Source of the DNA: Amaurobius ferox
Taxonomy: Eukaryota > Arthropoda > Arachnida > Araneae > Amaurobiidae
Length of the DNA stretch: 64,000 bases
Direction: 5' to 3'
Assembly: GCA_951213105.1 (NCBI GenBank)
Contig: OX578146.1
Location: 56,551,069-56,615,068 of the forward strand
The translations under genes and the position numbers were made by a program. Under the pieces are notes generated by a model. The model did no database searches and was not told where the DNA came from. It worked only from the letters and a program-made list of their open reading frames with translations. Shown one piece after another: positions 11,930-23,865 of this stretch. Every line of letters begins with the position of its first letter. The stretch's first letter is position 1.

Positions 11930-12750
11930 TTTTTTTCGGAAAAATGTTTCCTTGAAACATCTATTTCTTGGGATCTGCTATAGATATAGCTCAGATGATG
12001 ACTGATTTGAAGTTAGCATTATATTTCGGAGAGGTTGGAGGTTTACTATGGATTTCTAAAATTGTAAAATGTTCTTCAAAAATTGTCATTTTGTTGGTTC
12101 ATTAGGAATTTATACTTCCGGTTTCTTTTCCACATCTGGTTCAAAAAACTTTCCTTAAAACATCTACTTTACAGAATTGGTTATAGATAGAGATACTGAC
12201 TGATATGGATTCGACATCAAATTCCAGAGCGGCTCGGGTTTCACTAAAGATCAGTTCCTTATCTACTTCCGGCATAACTTGTATTTCCATTTTTTTACAT
12301 CTGGTTTAACAGTTTTCTTAAAACATCTATTTCTCAAAACTAGTTTTAGATAGAGATAATGACTGATATGGATACAGCAACAAATTCCGGAGCGAAACTG
12401 GGATTCACTAAGGATATCCACCTCTAGTACTTTTTCCACTTCCGGTTTAAAAGAAAATTCTTGAAACTTTATTTCTTAAGATTGGCTATAGATAGAGCTA
12501 AGATAGTGACTGGTATGAATTCAGTATTAAATTCGGGAGAAGGTAGTGGGTTTATTAAAGATTTCCATTTCTGTTTTATTTATTCTTTTTTTTTTCACTT
12601 TTGGTCCAAAAAATGTCCTTGAAAAATTTATTTCTAAATATTACTCATAGATAGAGCTTATATGATGAATGATATGGATTCAACATCGAATTCTTCTAAA
12701 TGTTTTCAATTCCAGTTTTGGAGATGTCGCTACAGGTTTTCCTAAAAATT
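11930..12750 (+). repeat. Minisatellite, ~160 bp unit, about five copies
   Basis: Each unit holds CCTTGAAACATCTATTTCT, then CTATAGATAGAG, GACTGATATGGATTC, and TTCCACTTCCGG or similar. Copies start near 11945, 12150, 12310, 12460 and 12610. They are diverged and carry no shared open frame. Confidence 0.75.
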
Positions 12751-12814
12751 CGTATGACTGTAAGAAATATGTATGCAAAATATAATTAAAATGCTTAAGA
12801 GTTCCATCAAAAAT

Positions 12815-13562
12815 GATGTGTGCAAACCATTTGCCACAGTATGAATGTTCTTCATAAATTTCTTGTTCTCTTATTACGTCTTTATCTGTTATATAAAATG
12901 CGTTCTCCCATATATTCGTGGCTTTCGATGATACTTTTAACTTTCAGATACATATCGATAATATTATTAAAAGAGCCTGCCAAAGACTTGGTTTCACCTT
13001 AAGACGATCGCGTGTTTTTGCGAGTTCTGATACGATTATTTGTATTTATAATACGCTTGTTAAACCAATTTTGGAATATTGTGCAATGATTTGGGACCCT
13101 GTAAACAATCTGCATTCTCAACGGATAGAAATCGTGTAAAATAAATTATTACGTACTATTGATTACATATTGACTGGCTATTATCCTTATGATATGCATA
13201 CAAGTGACTTAGACAGAAATATAATTTAATGTATCTTAAAAAAAGAAGAAGCTGGTCTCCTGCATCTTGTTTTATTATAAGGTTTTAAATAATTCTATTG
13301 ATTGCCCTATTTTACTTTCGTGCCTGGAATTTCACATACCTGTCAATAATACCAGGAAAAAAACTATTGATATATTTAACATGACTCCTGCCTGTTTTAA
13401 AAAAGCCTGTTTCAATGCGCTTGACATGTTTACTACTTAGTATTCTTGTATCCTATGTTCTGTACTTTTTGATTTCTTGTGCGGCTATTGTAACTGGATT
13501 TCATCTGTAGTTGCCATGTAAATTGAATAAAAATAAAATAAAAATAAAAATAAAATAAAATA
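12815..13562 (+). pseudogene. 5'-truncated non-LTR retrotransposon, 3' end
   Basis: The frame around 12918-13139 matches the thumb region at the end of a LINE reverse transcriptase (HIDNIIKRACQRLGF, then YNTLVKPILEYCAMIWDP). It is followed by broken sequence and ends in an (AATAAA)n-like A-rich tail at 13526-13562. Everything upstream of the thumb is missing, which is the usual outcome of incomplete reverse transcription. A stop (TAA) follows RIEIV at 13137-13139. Confidence 0.75.
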
Positions 13563-13938
13563 TTAGTTTATTTTTACTTTATTAACTTGGAGATTTAAAA
13601 TTTCAAAAGGGGTATTTTAAGTCACACTTTTTAATAAATTTTAATTATTTTAATAATACAATGTTACTACTTAACAAATATAAGATTTGTTTATTTCAAA
13701 TAAATTCTATAAACAAATATTGCTTCGCATTGAAAATTCAATCCAGTTCAATACACAGCAACGTTCAATTTTTAAAAATGTAATTGGTATTTTGAATGTA
13801 TTTTGAAAATACATGTATTTTGAATTTGGGATTGTTTAAATTTGAAAAGTATATTGTAGTTTGTATTTTAAGCTCTAAAACCTATATATTTTTATTTTGT
13901 ATCGCAAATACATTTTCAATGTATTTTGCCCAACTATG

Positions 13939-14331
13939 GGTGCACATTGGAGGTAATTTAAAGGCGGACTAGTACGTGAGACATGTTGCCATGCCTGTGG
14001 TTCGGCCACTGGTGCAGGCCGTTTCCAATACGGTGTTTCAGCAAGACAATGCCACACCACATAGCGAACTCTCAACAGTCTGAACGAAATTCACATTCTT
14101 TCCTGGCAGACAACCTCGTCGGATCTTTCTCCCATTGAACACGTGTGGGCCCTAATCAGACGTCAGGCGCACCGGGGACCCCCGGTACGCATCGTAGATG
14201 AACTTCGTACCGCTGTGATCGCTGCTTGGCAAGGATTGCCTCAGCCAATCATTAATAGCCTCATCGATAGTATGTCTCTTCGCTTAGCGGCCTGTATTAC
14301 TGCCCGTGGGACCACATTCTTTACTGAATAA
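13939..14331 (+). pseudogene. Tc1-like transposase, C-terminal part
   Basis: The continuation of the transposase begun at 9295 contains FQQDNATPH with the second catalytic aspartate near 14040, SDLSPIEHVWALIRR with the third catalytic block near 14118-14160, and AACITARGTTFFTE at the C-terminus. It ends 98 bases before the right inverted repeat. A stop and frame changes between the second and third blocks show it is inactive. Confidence 0.75.
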
Positions 14332-14463
14332 AGATGCTTATTTTGCATATCTGTGCTTGTTCTTTGAATCATTTGCATATGACTCTCTTTTCTACAGGCA
14401 CTATGCTTTGCATATGGGTACGTGCATTCCTTCATGGTGTTGCAATTTCATTTTTGATCATTG

Positions 14464-14487
14464 CACACACACACACACACACACACA
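14464..14487 (+). repeat. (CA)n microsatellite
   Basis: Twelve CA units lie directly outside the right end of the Tc1-like element. Confidence 0.9.
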
Positions 14488-14694
14488 TATCACATTATTT
14501 TATCCGTATACTTCATTATATCTTACATAACGAAGCAAGGTGTTTGTGTGTCTTCCAGACTGTCTGTATGTGGCCTGTAGCGTGAAATCTACGCTTCGCA
14601 GTGCCAAGACATTTGGTACACAGGTACTTCAGAACCCAAATAGGTGCATCTAGGTATAATATTCTTAATTACGAATTAGTTTTCTAGTTATTAA

Positions 14695-15700
14695 CACTTT
14701 ACAACATAGTTGAAAAGCTCATTATGTCTATCTGTCTACTAACTAAAGATAAATGCCGTAGAAATCACTTTATCAAAATGAAATTTTAGTATGTTGTCGA
14801 GATGGTCTGTGGAACATATAGTAATGTAAATGAATAATATCACGCAATTAGTTTTGATTGAACCTGGGTTGTGAAAATGAAAAACATTGAACCCTATGGG
14901 ACCTAATTTTTCCAATATTTTTAATAATAATTCAAACATTGCTAAAATTCACAAATTGCTTTGAGAATTTTATTAAATATTCTAATTATCCCATAAAATC
15001 TACAAAAAAATTTCAGCAAAATCGGTTCGGTAGTTTTTAAATGAAAATTAAAATATTAATTACACCCAAATTATATCAAGAGATCACGTGACCCACTTCT
15101 AAATGACATATAGCATCCATATTTTTTCCCAGTGTCAAAATCGTGTTTTTAAAAGTTCTTTTACAATTATATTTAGTGTTGGATCCGTTCTAAAACAACT
15201 TTACTTTTGCATATTTTCTGTGCATCTATATTCTGCGCCAATGCCATTACAATATTTTAGAGTTTAAATGATCATCAAACTTTGATTATTTCTACAATGA
15301 AGCATAATTCTAATGTATGCAGAATGTAAACAAATCAAGTTATAAGATGAGTTGTTTAAGAATAGGTGATTTTTTTTAACTAAAAATTATTTAGCTCTGG
15401 ACTCTAGAATATAGCTGATATGAATAAAATTTTCATTGATTTTATATAGAGAAGCAGACCACTTTAAACATGGAGTTATAAAGTACTTTTAACTCCATGG
15501 TTTTAAGTTTTTAAGTAAAACAAATTATTCTCGTTCTGTGATAATTAAAAAATATATCACCGCTGAATGTATTGTAATTCATAGATGTGTAATTAAAATC
15601 GCATTGCAGTTGTAAAGTGTTTTATAATCAATGCTTTAAGCATGATTGATCTTTCTTGTTTTATGTTTTAGCCCGAATTACAACGATGTTGAGCTATATG
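14695..15700 (+). repeat. Dispersed repeat family R2, copy 1
   Basis: Shared landmarks are ATCAAAATGAAATTTTAGTA, GAACC.GGGTTG..AAAATGAA, GATCACGTGACCCACTTC, and a terminal ATAATCAATGCTTTAAGCAT. Further copies are at 20165-21520 (+), 59022-59885 (-) and 61185-61330 (+, end only). Copies are ~80-90% similar by eye. No protein is visible. Confidence 0.75.
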
Positions 15701-15779
15701 CACACATATCGGTTTCTTAGCGACCAAAAGTACTATCACAGGGTTTTCCATCCAGACAGAATCGAAAAGAGTAAAAAAT

Positions 15780-15800
15780 GCATATATATATATATATATA
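15780..15800. repeat. (TA)n microsatellite
   Basis: A short TA run precedes the reverse transcriptase frame that opens at 15849. Confidence 0.9.
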
Positions 15801-15848
15801 ACAGTTACTAGTGGCCATAATACTTACTCTACTACTGCGAGTAAATGA

Positions 15849-16679
15849 TTACTAAATTCTTTAAATCTAATAAATAATAGTTTAAGCCAGACTAGCAATA
15901 ATTACCATATTCTAAATAATAGTAAAGAATTAAAGAATAAATTAACATCTCTTAGAAAAATAACAGGATTTCAAACTTTTGATTTTAAAGATATTTTTAA
16001 TAATATTAAGATATCTGATCTATATGATGTAATTTTAGCTCTATATAATGCTTATATTACACCTCTTTCAAATCAAATTAAATTTATAAATTTTCCTAAA
16101 CTTCTTCACTTTGTTATTTTCAATAAATATATTTTTCAAGGAAATAAATTATACTTACAAGTCTCAGGATTTCCACAGGGTGGCTGCAGTAGCAGTATGC
16201 TAGCTAATTTATACCTTTATCATTATGAAAAGTCATTTACTTCAATAGATTATACTTTTTACAGATATGTTGATGATCTGATTTGCTTAGTACATACAGA
16301 AAATTATCTCATATATATAGATTACTATCCAGACAATTTGGAATTAATTCCTAATGAAGCTACTATTAGTAAAAATGTTAATTTTTTGGATTTAAATCTT
16401 TTTATAGATCCTTCTAATAGAACTGTTACAAATTTATATGATAAAAAAGACTTTTATAATTTTAATATTAATAAAATCTTACCATTTAATTCCTGTAACT
16501 CGATTCAATTGTTTAGAAATATTATACTCAATCAGCTGTTTAGAATTTATAGATTATCTGATAAAAAATTTCATGCTATGCATATCAATAATCTCAAAAT
16601 TACTAGCAATTTATATAAATATCCCTCTTATTTAGTAAATAGTATTGTTAAAAAGTTTAAAATAGCTGGATTTTTATAA
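15849..16679 (+). CDS. Penelope-like reverse transcriptase, partial (276 codons open)
   Basis: The frame is open from the TGA at 15846 to the TAA at 16679, although its first ATG lies deep inside at 16197. It covers most of the palm of a reverse transcriptase. DFKDIFNNI near 15980 fits motif A, GFPQGGCSSSMLANLYLYHYE at about 16167-16229 fits the conserved loop, and FYRYVDDLICL near 16257-16290 is the catalytic YxDD. FLDLNLFID and YDKKDFYNFNINK follow. This order matches Penelope-like elements. There is no GIY-YIG nuclease downstream and no N-terminal domain upstream, so it is a fragment. Its AT content is as high as that of the surrounding DNA. A related but more decayed piece is at 8159-8690. 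Confidence 0.65.
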   Translation, partial: LLNSLNLINNSLSQTSNNYHILNNSKELKNKLTSLRKITGFQTFDFKDIFNNIKISDLYDVILALYNAYITPLSNQIKFINFPKLLHFVIFNKYIFQGNKLYLQVSGFPQGGCSSSMLANLYLYHYEKSFTSIDYTFYRYVDDLICLVHTENYLIYIDYYPDNLELIPNEATISKNVNFLDLNLFIDPSNRTVTNLYDKKDFYNFNINKILPFNSCNSIQLFRNIILNQLFRIYRLSDKKFHAMHINNLKITSNLYKYPSYLVNSIVKKFKIAGFL

Positions 16680-17560
16680 TTCTTTTCACAGTATCATATA
16701 ATTCTATTCATAGTATCTTATATTAGCCAGACATCTCCATTCTCTTCTATTTTTAATTTTTTTTTTACATTCTCTTCCACTTCAGCATTACTATTATTTG
16801 TCCCTCCTTTTAGTAGCTCTTTTTGTATATTAATACTTTTTCTTAACATTTCGCTTAAATGTTTTTCAATTCTTATGAATGGCAACAGTAAATGGTATTT
16901 TATTTTTTCTTTATTTTCTTTACGAATAGCAACACTGGTCTCTTTTATCAGTGTTCCCGGTTTCGACTCGATTGTACATACGCTGTGCTTTTCCCAGGTA
17001 TTCATTTTTTCTTTTTTATTCCTTCTTTATGTATGTCGTCCAAGTAGAAATAATTTATAGATATAATGTGTCTATTTCTTCAGAAACATACATTTTTGTG
17101 TTTGCTTTTACAAAAAACTTGAGCATGATTAGATTTTTGTAGAGGTTAACAATTCATGATTTAGGCTTAGAGCCTCGTCCACGTCTATAGCGTTTGTGCT
17201 TGATTTCGTTTGTTATACTTTTTACGATTCCATACCTTTGTATTATGATATTTTTCATTGGCTTGTTGATTCGATAATTATTTTATTTATTTATTTTTTT
17301 CCATTTGCTTGAGGATTAGTTGATTTTTACTTTTGTTTTATAAGCCAGTTAGATAGTTGAATTTAGTTTAAGTTTTTCTTTTTTCGTTTCCATACCTTTG
17401 AATTTTGTTGATTTACTGTAACTTGATAGCTAGTGTTTTGTATTTTTTTCCATTTGATTGATGATTTGCTGTATTATATTTTATTCTGTGGGTGTTTTAA
17501 AAAAGTTAGGTTTATCGTGTTACATCTTCTTACTTTTAGTTCATTGAATTTTCAAACTAC
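16680..17560. other. AT-rich spacer
   Basis: No coding region is supported. One perfect short hairpin, AACACTG...CAGTGTT, lies at about 16930-16955 next to GGTTTCGACTCGATTG. The rest is T-rich low-complexity DNA. Confidence 0.5.
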
Positions 17561-17564
<4 letters not shown>

Positions 17565-17642
<78 letters not shown>

Positions 17643-17653
17643 ATATATATATA
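17565..17653. repeat. (TA)n microsatellite
   Basis: About 35 TA units with a GTGTG interruption, then ATT/ATA units. Confidence 0.95.
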
Positions 17654-18240
17654 ATTATTATTATTATTAACCGTTATATATATTAACCGTTAGACAAAAG
17701 ACTTGTCTGACGGTTTCGGTTCAAACACTGTTGGGAAAAGTACATTCTCCGATGGTGTCACGCGATCGGAACACTGTGATAATATATTTTAAGTAGCTAT
17801 TAAATCGATGTTTGTGAATATCGCCCCAATCGTTGTAAATCGGGCTAAAGCATGAAATAACTATAATACTAATTTGAAATTAAAAAAATACCGCCGAGAT
17901 GCTCCTATTTGGATCCAGACGTACATGTGTGCAAAATTTTGTGGCCGTCCAAAGCTTAGATTTCCCGCTACAGACTCCACACACACATGCAAATAGAAAG
18001 ACACACAGATATATTCCTTTATTACGTATGCTAGATTTCTATATTTACTTGCTTTGCGGGAGCGTATATTTTTTTCTATTTCTTGCGGATAGCATGCGTG
18101 GTAATTTAGCGGCTGTTTAGAAGCGATTCGCGGGAAATTGAGTAGTGTGCATCTGTATTATTTAAGTAATTATTAAGTATTATGTAAGCATGTACTTACG
18201 ACTCGAGAGACGCTCTGTAATTATTTCTAGTATAACTATA
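17654..18240. other. Spacer with one strong inverted repeat
   Basis: AACCGTTAGACAA and TTGTCTGACGGTT form an imperfect 13-bp stem near 17680-17712. No gene is seen. Confidence 0.5.
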
Positions 18241-18244
18241 ATGA

Positions 18245-18960
18245 ATAAATGAAGGTGGCATTTTTTATCGTAAACTGGAACTAAAAACCATTCAAACAGG
18301 TAGTGCATGAGAAATGACGCAAACAATAGGAGAATTTATCGCAATTTGCTGAAACAGTAAATCTATTATTATCTTTCAAAGAATCAGGCAATGAAGTATC
18401 TGCAAAGCTTAAAAATGCGATACATAAAGAATTACCTAACACCCCTTCTAAAGCTGCGAAAATAACAAAGGTTTATAATTAAAGCTTCTGTAATTGGCGT
18501 CCAAATAAAAATAATTCAACAAACATAACTCGTAATTTAATAACTTGGTTCAATAAACCATTGCATATATTCGTTGAAGTGAAATGCTTAATACTTTAAA
18601 AGCACATTTTTTACACATTTCACTTGTATAAAAAAGTGCTATCGAATAAAAAAAATTAAGGGCTTATACATTTTTTCGTCGAACCAGTATAACGTTTCCT
18701 GTGAAAAAGATATTTAAATTAGTACTGAAAGAAACTTTTTTTAATTGCTCGGAAAAAAAATGGATAGATTTTTTTTATGTTAGAATAAAATTTTATCCAT
18801 TTTTTTTTTCATTTTGATGTGTCTTCTTACTTTATCAGGAAATAGACATGCATTTATTTTCCACACTATTTTTTTAAGCTAAAGGAATATATTTGAATTT
18901 TTAAACTACCTGAATCATAATTTTTCTTTCTTTAGCACAAAATATGATCGATCTAATGCT
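18245..18960 (+). repeat. Dispersed repeat family R3, copy 1
   Basis: It matches 36295-37010 in the same orientation over about 700 bp. Both have GGCAATGAAG, CCTAACAC(C/T)C, AAAATAATTCAACAAACAT, and GTGAAA..CTTAATACTTTAAAA in that order. It is non-coding and probably transposon-derived. Confidence 0.7.
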
Positions 18961-20160
18961 AGCAGCATGTTGACTCTCTCTAATGAGATTTCTTGACTTA
19001 GCATTTCGTGTATAAAACAAAATATAGAAATAAATGCAAGAACATTCTAAATTTAATTCAGTTTGTTATGCTTAGAAAATTACCATTGTTTGTACAACAT
19101 AATTCAAAATTCTGTAGGATATTTTAAATATTATTATCAAAATAGGTGTTCTATTTTCCAGTCACTTTTCATAGAAAACATTTAGAACATATTATTTGTT
19201 AGATTATCTGAATTCGACAGCTTGGCACCGTTAGTTATATAATAATTTCATGTTTTTAATACACTTCCAAAGACTGATCTATATAATTCAACTTTTTAAT
19301 TCAGCACCCAGTGGTGCGAAGCATTTACTAATGAGGTGGAATTCATACTGGTCTATGTGTCAAAAACCAAATTTGAAGAAAATAGAAAACAAAACTTTAT
19401 ATTAATTTCAAAATATGTTTCTAACATTTTTTGTATATACTATTTATGTTTATTTTATTTTAAGGATAAAAAATACCATTGCGTGGTGCTAAATAGTTAT
19501 TGATCAAAATGCCAAAATTATTGTTAATACTCATTAAGCATGGCACTGCGTTAGAACTCATCAATTTATTGCTGCATACCAAACACCTGGATACTTACCT
19601 GCCACTGAAAGAAAATTTCATTAGAGGAAAGCACATTATAATAATCCCACTTTTAATTTACTCATTTATTATATATATACATAATACTTACAATTTTAAT
19701 GCAATTATATTTTAATAGCGGCTAGATTAAGATGAAACACACTACAAATCGGAACTTTCCATTGTAAGTTACGAAGAGCTGTGAGAGTGGAAAAGTTCCT
19801 AAAATCGGCATTCAGTCGGAAAAAAAAACGTTGCTTCCATTATTGATGACGTAGAGGCAGATAATATATTGAGTAAAAATAGCCGATAACTTACGACCTA
19901 AAGTCACGTGATAAAAATCGGCCAATCACAATATTGACAGTTGGAAAGCAATAAGCGTATCAACCAAAGTTGTATTTTGTAAACATTATCCAAAGTAGCT
20001 TTTTTATACCCGTAAATTTCTCTGTTTGAATTTCAGCACAACATTCATTAGTACTTTAAGTATTATTGCGATTTTAAATAAAAGGAAAGTTCCTGATCAT
20101 CCTTTTGCAGACTAGGGCTGAATTTTATTAATAAAACCCAATTTCTAAATGTGTAATAAA
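18961..20160. other. AT-rich spacer
   Basis: Read on both strands, this stretch showed no recognisable gene, repeat border or RNA. Confidence 0.5.
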
Positions 20161-20164
20161 TGAG

Positions 20165-20215
20165 CTTTTTTAACAGTTTACAACAAAGTTGAAAAGTGTT
20201 TATGACTTTGTTCAT

Positions 20216-20249
<34 letters not shown>

Positions 20250-21520
20250 CGTTAGCACGATACCTGCAGTAAAAATGTCTTAATCAAAATGAAATTTTAG
20301 TATGTTGTTCAGACGGTCTGTTGGACCTATGAGAATATAAATGAATAATATCGCCCAATTAGATTTGGACTGAACCCGGGTTGAAAAAATGAAATACATT
20401 GAGCCCTATAGGACCTAATTTTTCAAACATTTTTAAGCGGGTTTTAAATTCACAGATTGCTTCGAAAATTCTAGGTAATATTCAAATTGTTCCATAAAAT
20501 ATATAAAAAAAATTCAACGAAATATATTCAGTAGTTTTTTAAATAAAAATTAAAATAATAATAACACCTCTTATATGAAGCGATCACGTGACAAAGGTAT
20601 GAAACGATCACGTGACCCACTTCAAAATGATATATGGCATCCATCTTGTCTCAAAATCGTGATTTTTAAAGTTCTTTTTAATTCATATTGAGTGTTGTAT
20701 CTGTCCTAAAACCGCTTTATTTTTGCTTAAATTCTATGCAACTACATTCTGAAACAACGCAATAACAATATATTTGAGTTTAAATGCTCATCCAAATTTG
20801 ATTATTTCTACAACGAAGCCTATTTTTCACCTATGTAAAATGTAAACAGCAAAATATGTAGAATGAGTTGTATTACAATTGCTGTATTTCTTTAACACAA
20901 AATCATTTAGTTCATGGAGTCTGCATAGATGATATGAATGCAGACTATGAATTCACTGATTTTAAAAAGAGAAGGACGATTTTTTTCGATGAAATTTTAC
21001 GGATAGAGTTTAATTACTTGTAGCTCCATGGTCTTAATTTTTAAATAAAATAAATTATTATAGTATTGTAATGAATGACATGAATGGGAAATTATTTATG
21101 AATGAAATGCTGCTTTTATAAAGAGAGCCAGGCGTGTTATTTTTTCTATGATGTCATTTGAATGGATTTCAGTTGATTTCGATGAAGTTTTCGAATATAA
21201 TATATTATCGTAGCATTATGATAATTCTAAAATTATTACCGAGGAATGTATCACATTTTAGAGAAGTTTAAACCAGGCAATTTATATTTAAATGCCGTCA
21301 TTTGAATGTAGTTCATTTTTTTTCGATGAAGGTTTAAGTTTTCAAATATAATAAATTAATGTAGTATTGTGATAAGTTTTAAAATATTACCGAGGAATGT
21401 ATTGCATTTTAGACATGTTTAAACAAAATTGCTATGAAATTGGAAAATGTTTCATAATCAATGCTTTAAGCATGATTGATATTTCTTGTTTAAAATATGT
21501 AACGATAATCATTCAAGTAC
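20165..21520 (+). repeat. Dispersed repeat family R2, copy 2 (longest)
   Basis: It begins after a (TCTG)n run at 20212-20246 and ends with ATAATCAATGCTTTAAGCAT near 21455. It contains an internal duplication of the ACCGAGGAATGTAT.(T/G)CA(T)TTTTAGA block at about 21237 and 21389. Confidence 0.75.
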
Positions 21521-21574
21521 TAAAATTATTGTATAATTACTTAAAAATAATTGAAACATCGCTGCATATAATCA

Positions 21575-21850
21575 TTATGGACAGTCTAAATTCGAAAGGA
21601 GTGAGAAAGTCACTTCATAGGGGAGTGACTGGCCCAAAAACTCATAATCACTCTTTTAGAGTGATTTTGTTTGGTCATTTCACACATAAAAAAGATACAT
21701 ATTTCACTTGAAAGAAAGAGTGAAATATTTCACTCATTTTTCAAGAGTCATTTGCAGTCGATCTTCATATCACTCCTTTACTAAGTGAAATATCTCACTC
21801 ATTATAACAAGTGATTTTCATATCGCACTTTTTCCGAGCGAAAGCATTTC
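21575..21850. repeat. GAGTGA/TCACTC word array, locus 1
   Basis: The words GAGTGA, AGTGA, TCACT and CACTC recur about every 12-25 bases on both strands (for example GTGAAATATTTCAC near 21720). The spacing is irregular, so it is not a simple tandem repeat. A second such array is at 29970-30330. Confidence 0.6.
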
Positions 21851-23200
21851 AAAAATGGTAACAGCGCTGATGTTTGCATCGTGCATTAGCAGCATTGGGG
21901 GTGCATCTGCTCGTTTTATACGAAACTCTTTATTACATAAGTTTAATTTATTAATTTTTTCCTGTGTTTAATCATTATTAAAATAGTATAGTTTGCATTC
22001 TAATACTGATCGTTAATAATCTTTAATAAGCGATACCGTTAATAATCTTTAATAAGCGATACCGTTAATGTATCAGCTGCCGTTTACGTTCTAGGCCTAA
22101 CAGTTGTGATATCATTAATTTTGTCTTTTGGATTTAATATATATATATTTATATATACATATATAGTAAATGCATGGTTTTAGGATATTTAGATCTGATC
22201 TTGCTTATAATTTAGTTTCAATAGCTGTTTTCTTATGACTTTTTAATGTTTCAAAAATGTTTCTTTAACTTTTATATGTAAGCAAACGTTTCATTTCTAA
22301 CAGGAGGGATTTCAAATGTGTTTATTATTTAAGAGGTGTGCCAAAGGTTTATCTTCGAATTAATGATATTTTGAGAGTATTTTTTATCTTCTCAAAAATA
22401 TTAGAACTTCTTATTTGAGTTGTCAGCAACGAAACGCGTTCAAATTTTCAAAAAATGAGTGCTGTTTATTTAACAGTTACAAAATGATTGTTTGATTGTT
22501 GGAGCTACCTCTTTCTTGCCACTAAATGGATGTTCTATCTACTTCAAGGAAAAAGATTTCACAAAAAAATACAATCTACTATCATAATATTTTATTCAAA
22601 GAAAATACAATTCCATTTTTCAATCGTTAGATTCCCCTTCTGTTACGTCTGGCTCATCTGGTGAGTTGTCTGGTTCTAGTCCATCGTAAAACTACACATC
22701 ATTTTGTGCGACGTATTTGCGGGCTAGCTCTATTACATCTTTATATTTTGCAGTTTTAGCGGTAGGGAGTGGGAGTATGCTTGCTGAAGATTGTTTAATA
22801 TGAAAGGGGTACTGCTTTGAATGTTGAACATTCTTACTGTTCTGTTGCAGAGTTGTCCAACACTCTCACTACATAAGATGCTTCTTGCATCGATGTGAGT
22901 TTTTTCATAAGTGGAAACTCTACATTTCGTTACGAAAAACTCCAAATGTTGACCAACAAACAACCTGTTTGAGGGTCAACATTGGTTTAAGAGAAAAAGG
23001 ATGTAACTCCAGAAACGACGTCCATCTTTCAACAAACTTTCCATCTGTGAGAAACACGGGAGCTAACAATCGGATTTGCATCTTTTTTGCACCAAATGAA
23101 AGCGGTTTTTTTTGCTACAATATAGTACATCTAACTCCAAACTCCCCCAGGATGGAATTACCTCCTTTTTGCAGCAAACCATTCAATTATCTGTTTTCTT
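21851..23200. other. Spacer without a recognised gene
   Basis: Several short open frames exist (for example 22885-23214), but none shows a recognisable domain or conserved block. A duplicated CTTTAATAAGCGATACCGTT lies near 22023 and 22050. Confidence 0.45.
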
Positions 23201-23203
23201 TTA

Positions 23204-23590
23204 TTGGCCTATGATCCGAGCTTCTGTCTACCTCTGTGCGACAAAAATGACAAATTTTCTGAAATGGAAGCTAATCTGAAATCTAAGAAACAGAATCAAG
23301 TGATGAAATTGTTTGATGAACCAGCATTGAAGTTAGTGAAGGCTGTGCTAGAATGGAAGTTGGATTTTATGGATGTTGTGACAAATCAATGTGTCTTTGT
23401 GAAGAAACTAAAATGCAAGCTTTGTTGCAGTTAACTTGAATTGGAGAAAGCATATGCCAAAGGGGGATAATAACAGTGTTAATTACTTTAATGGAAATTA
23501 ATCAATTAAAAAATGCAGTGCTGAAAACCATTCCATATACAAATGACAAATAAAAATAATGAGAAAATATAATACAGTGCATGGCCTGTA
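23204..23590 (+). repeat. Diverged direct duplication, unit 1
   Basis: This ~385-bp unit matches 23866-24245 in the same orientation. It contains TACCTCTGTGCGACAAAA, CAAGTGATGAAATTGT and CCAAAGGGGGATAATAA. Unit 1 has a 76-codon open frame at 23204-23434 that is broken in unit 2. The frame has a CxxC-type end, but I recognise no family. It may be exonic remains of a transposase. Confidence 0.6.
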
Positions 23591-23865
23591 ATGTAGAGCA
23601 TAATATCATAAATATTATTAAACATATTTTTATGAAGCATGTAAGTATTATATTATTTATTTTTATTTCTCTATTACACGTTCGCTCTACGGATCTTGGT
23701 AAAATCGTATCTACAACCTTGGGGTAATCGTAATTGCGGGGGCCACTATAATAAAGAAGTACCACAATTTCTAATTAATGACATTTTCCAACATCCACAT
23801 GGAATGTTTCTTCGATCTTAGATTCAAATTTCCATACAAAATTATCTGTTTTATTTCACTGGCCT

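Larger units (their letters stand above)
9895..13938. mobile_element. 4-kb inserted element with TACATT-type inverted ends
   Basis: It begins CAGTATTGAAAATACATG and ends, read inward from the right, CATAGTTGGGCAAAATACA. Both ends are followed by AATACA/TGTATT-rich subterminal sequence (9895-10060 and 13740-13938). This terminal style is common in hAT-like and related non-autonomous elements, but no exact target duplication is visible, so the class is open. Inside are a dispersed repeat (10325-11185), a SINE (11240-11535), a minisatellite (11930-12750) and a LINE 3' end (12815-13562). It is therefore a nest of insertions. Confidence 0.55.
9060..14457 (+). mobile_element. Tc1-like transposon split by a 4-kb insertion
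   Basis: The ends are inverted repeats at 9060-9088 and 14429-14457, identical at 28 of 29 positions. Both contain AAATTGCAACACCATGAAGG or its reverse. The transposase is in two pieces, 9295-9894 and 13939-14331, separated by foreign DNA at 9895-13938. No TA target duplication is evident, so the outermost bases have probably decayed. Confidence 0.8.

Noticed and set aside
16925..16985. Possible hammerhead ribozyme beside the RT fragment
   Set aside because: A short hairpin and GAAAC-type words (minus strand) are present, but the CTGATGA core is missing.
16718..17005. 95-codon minus-strand frame rich in Lys/Glu
   Set aside because: Composition mirrors a T-rich plus strand. No conserved block and no start context.
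21575..21850. CRISPR-like array
   Set aside because: Words are short and irregularly spaced, with no constant repeat length. The genome is eukaryotic.
22733..23214. Frames of 76 and 109 codons on opposite strands
   Set aside because: No motif, mutual overlap and no support from repeats or context.
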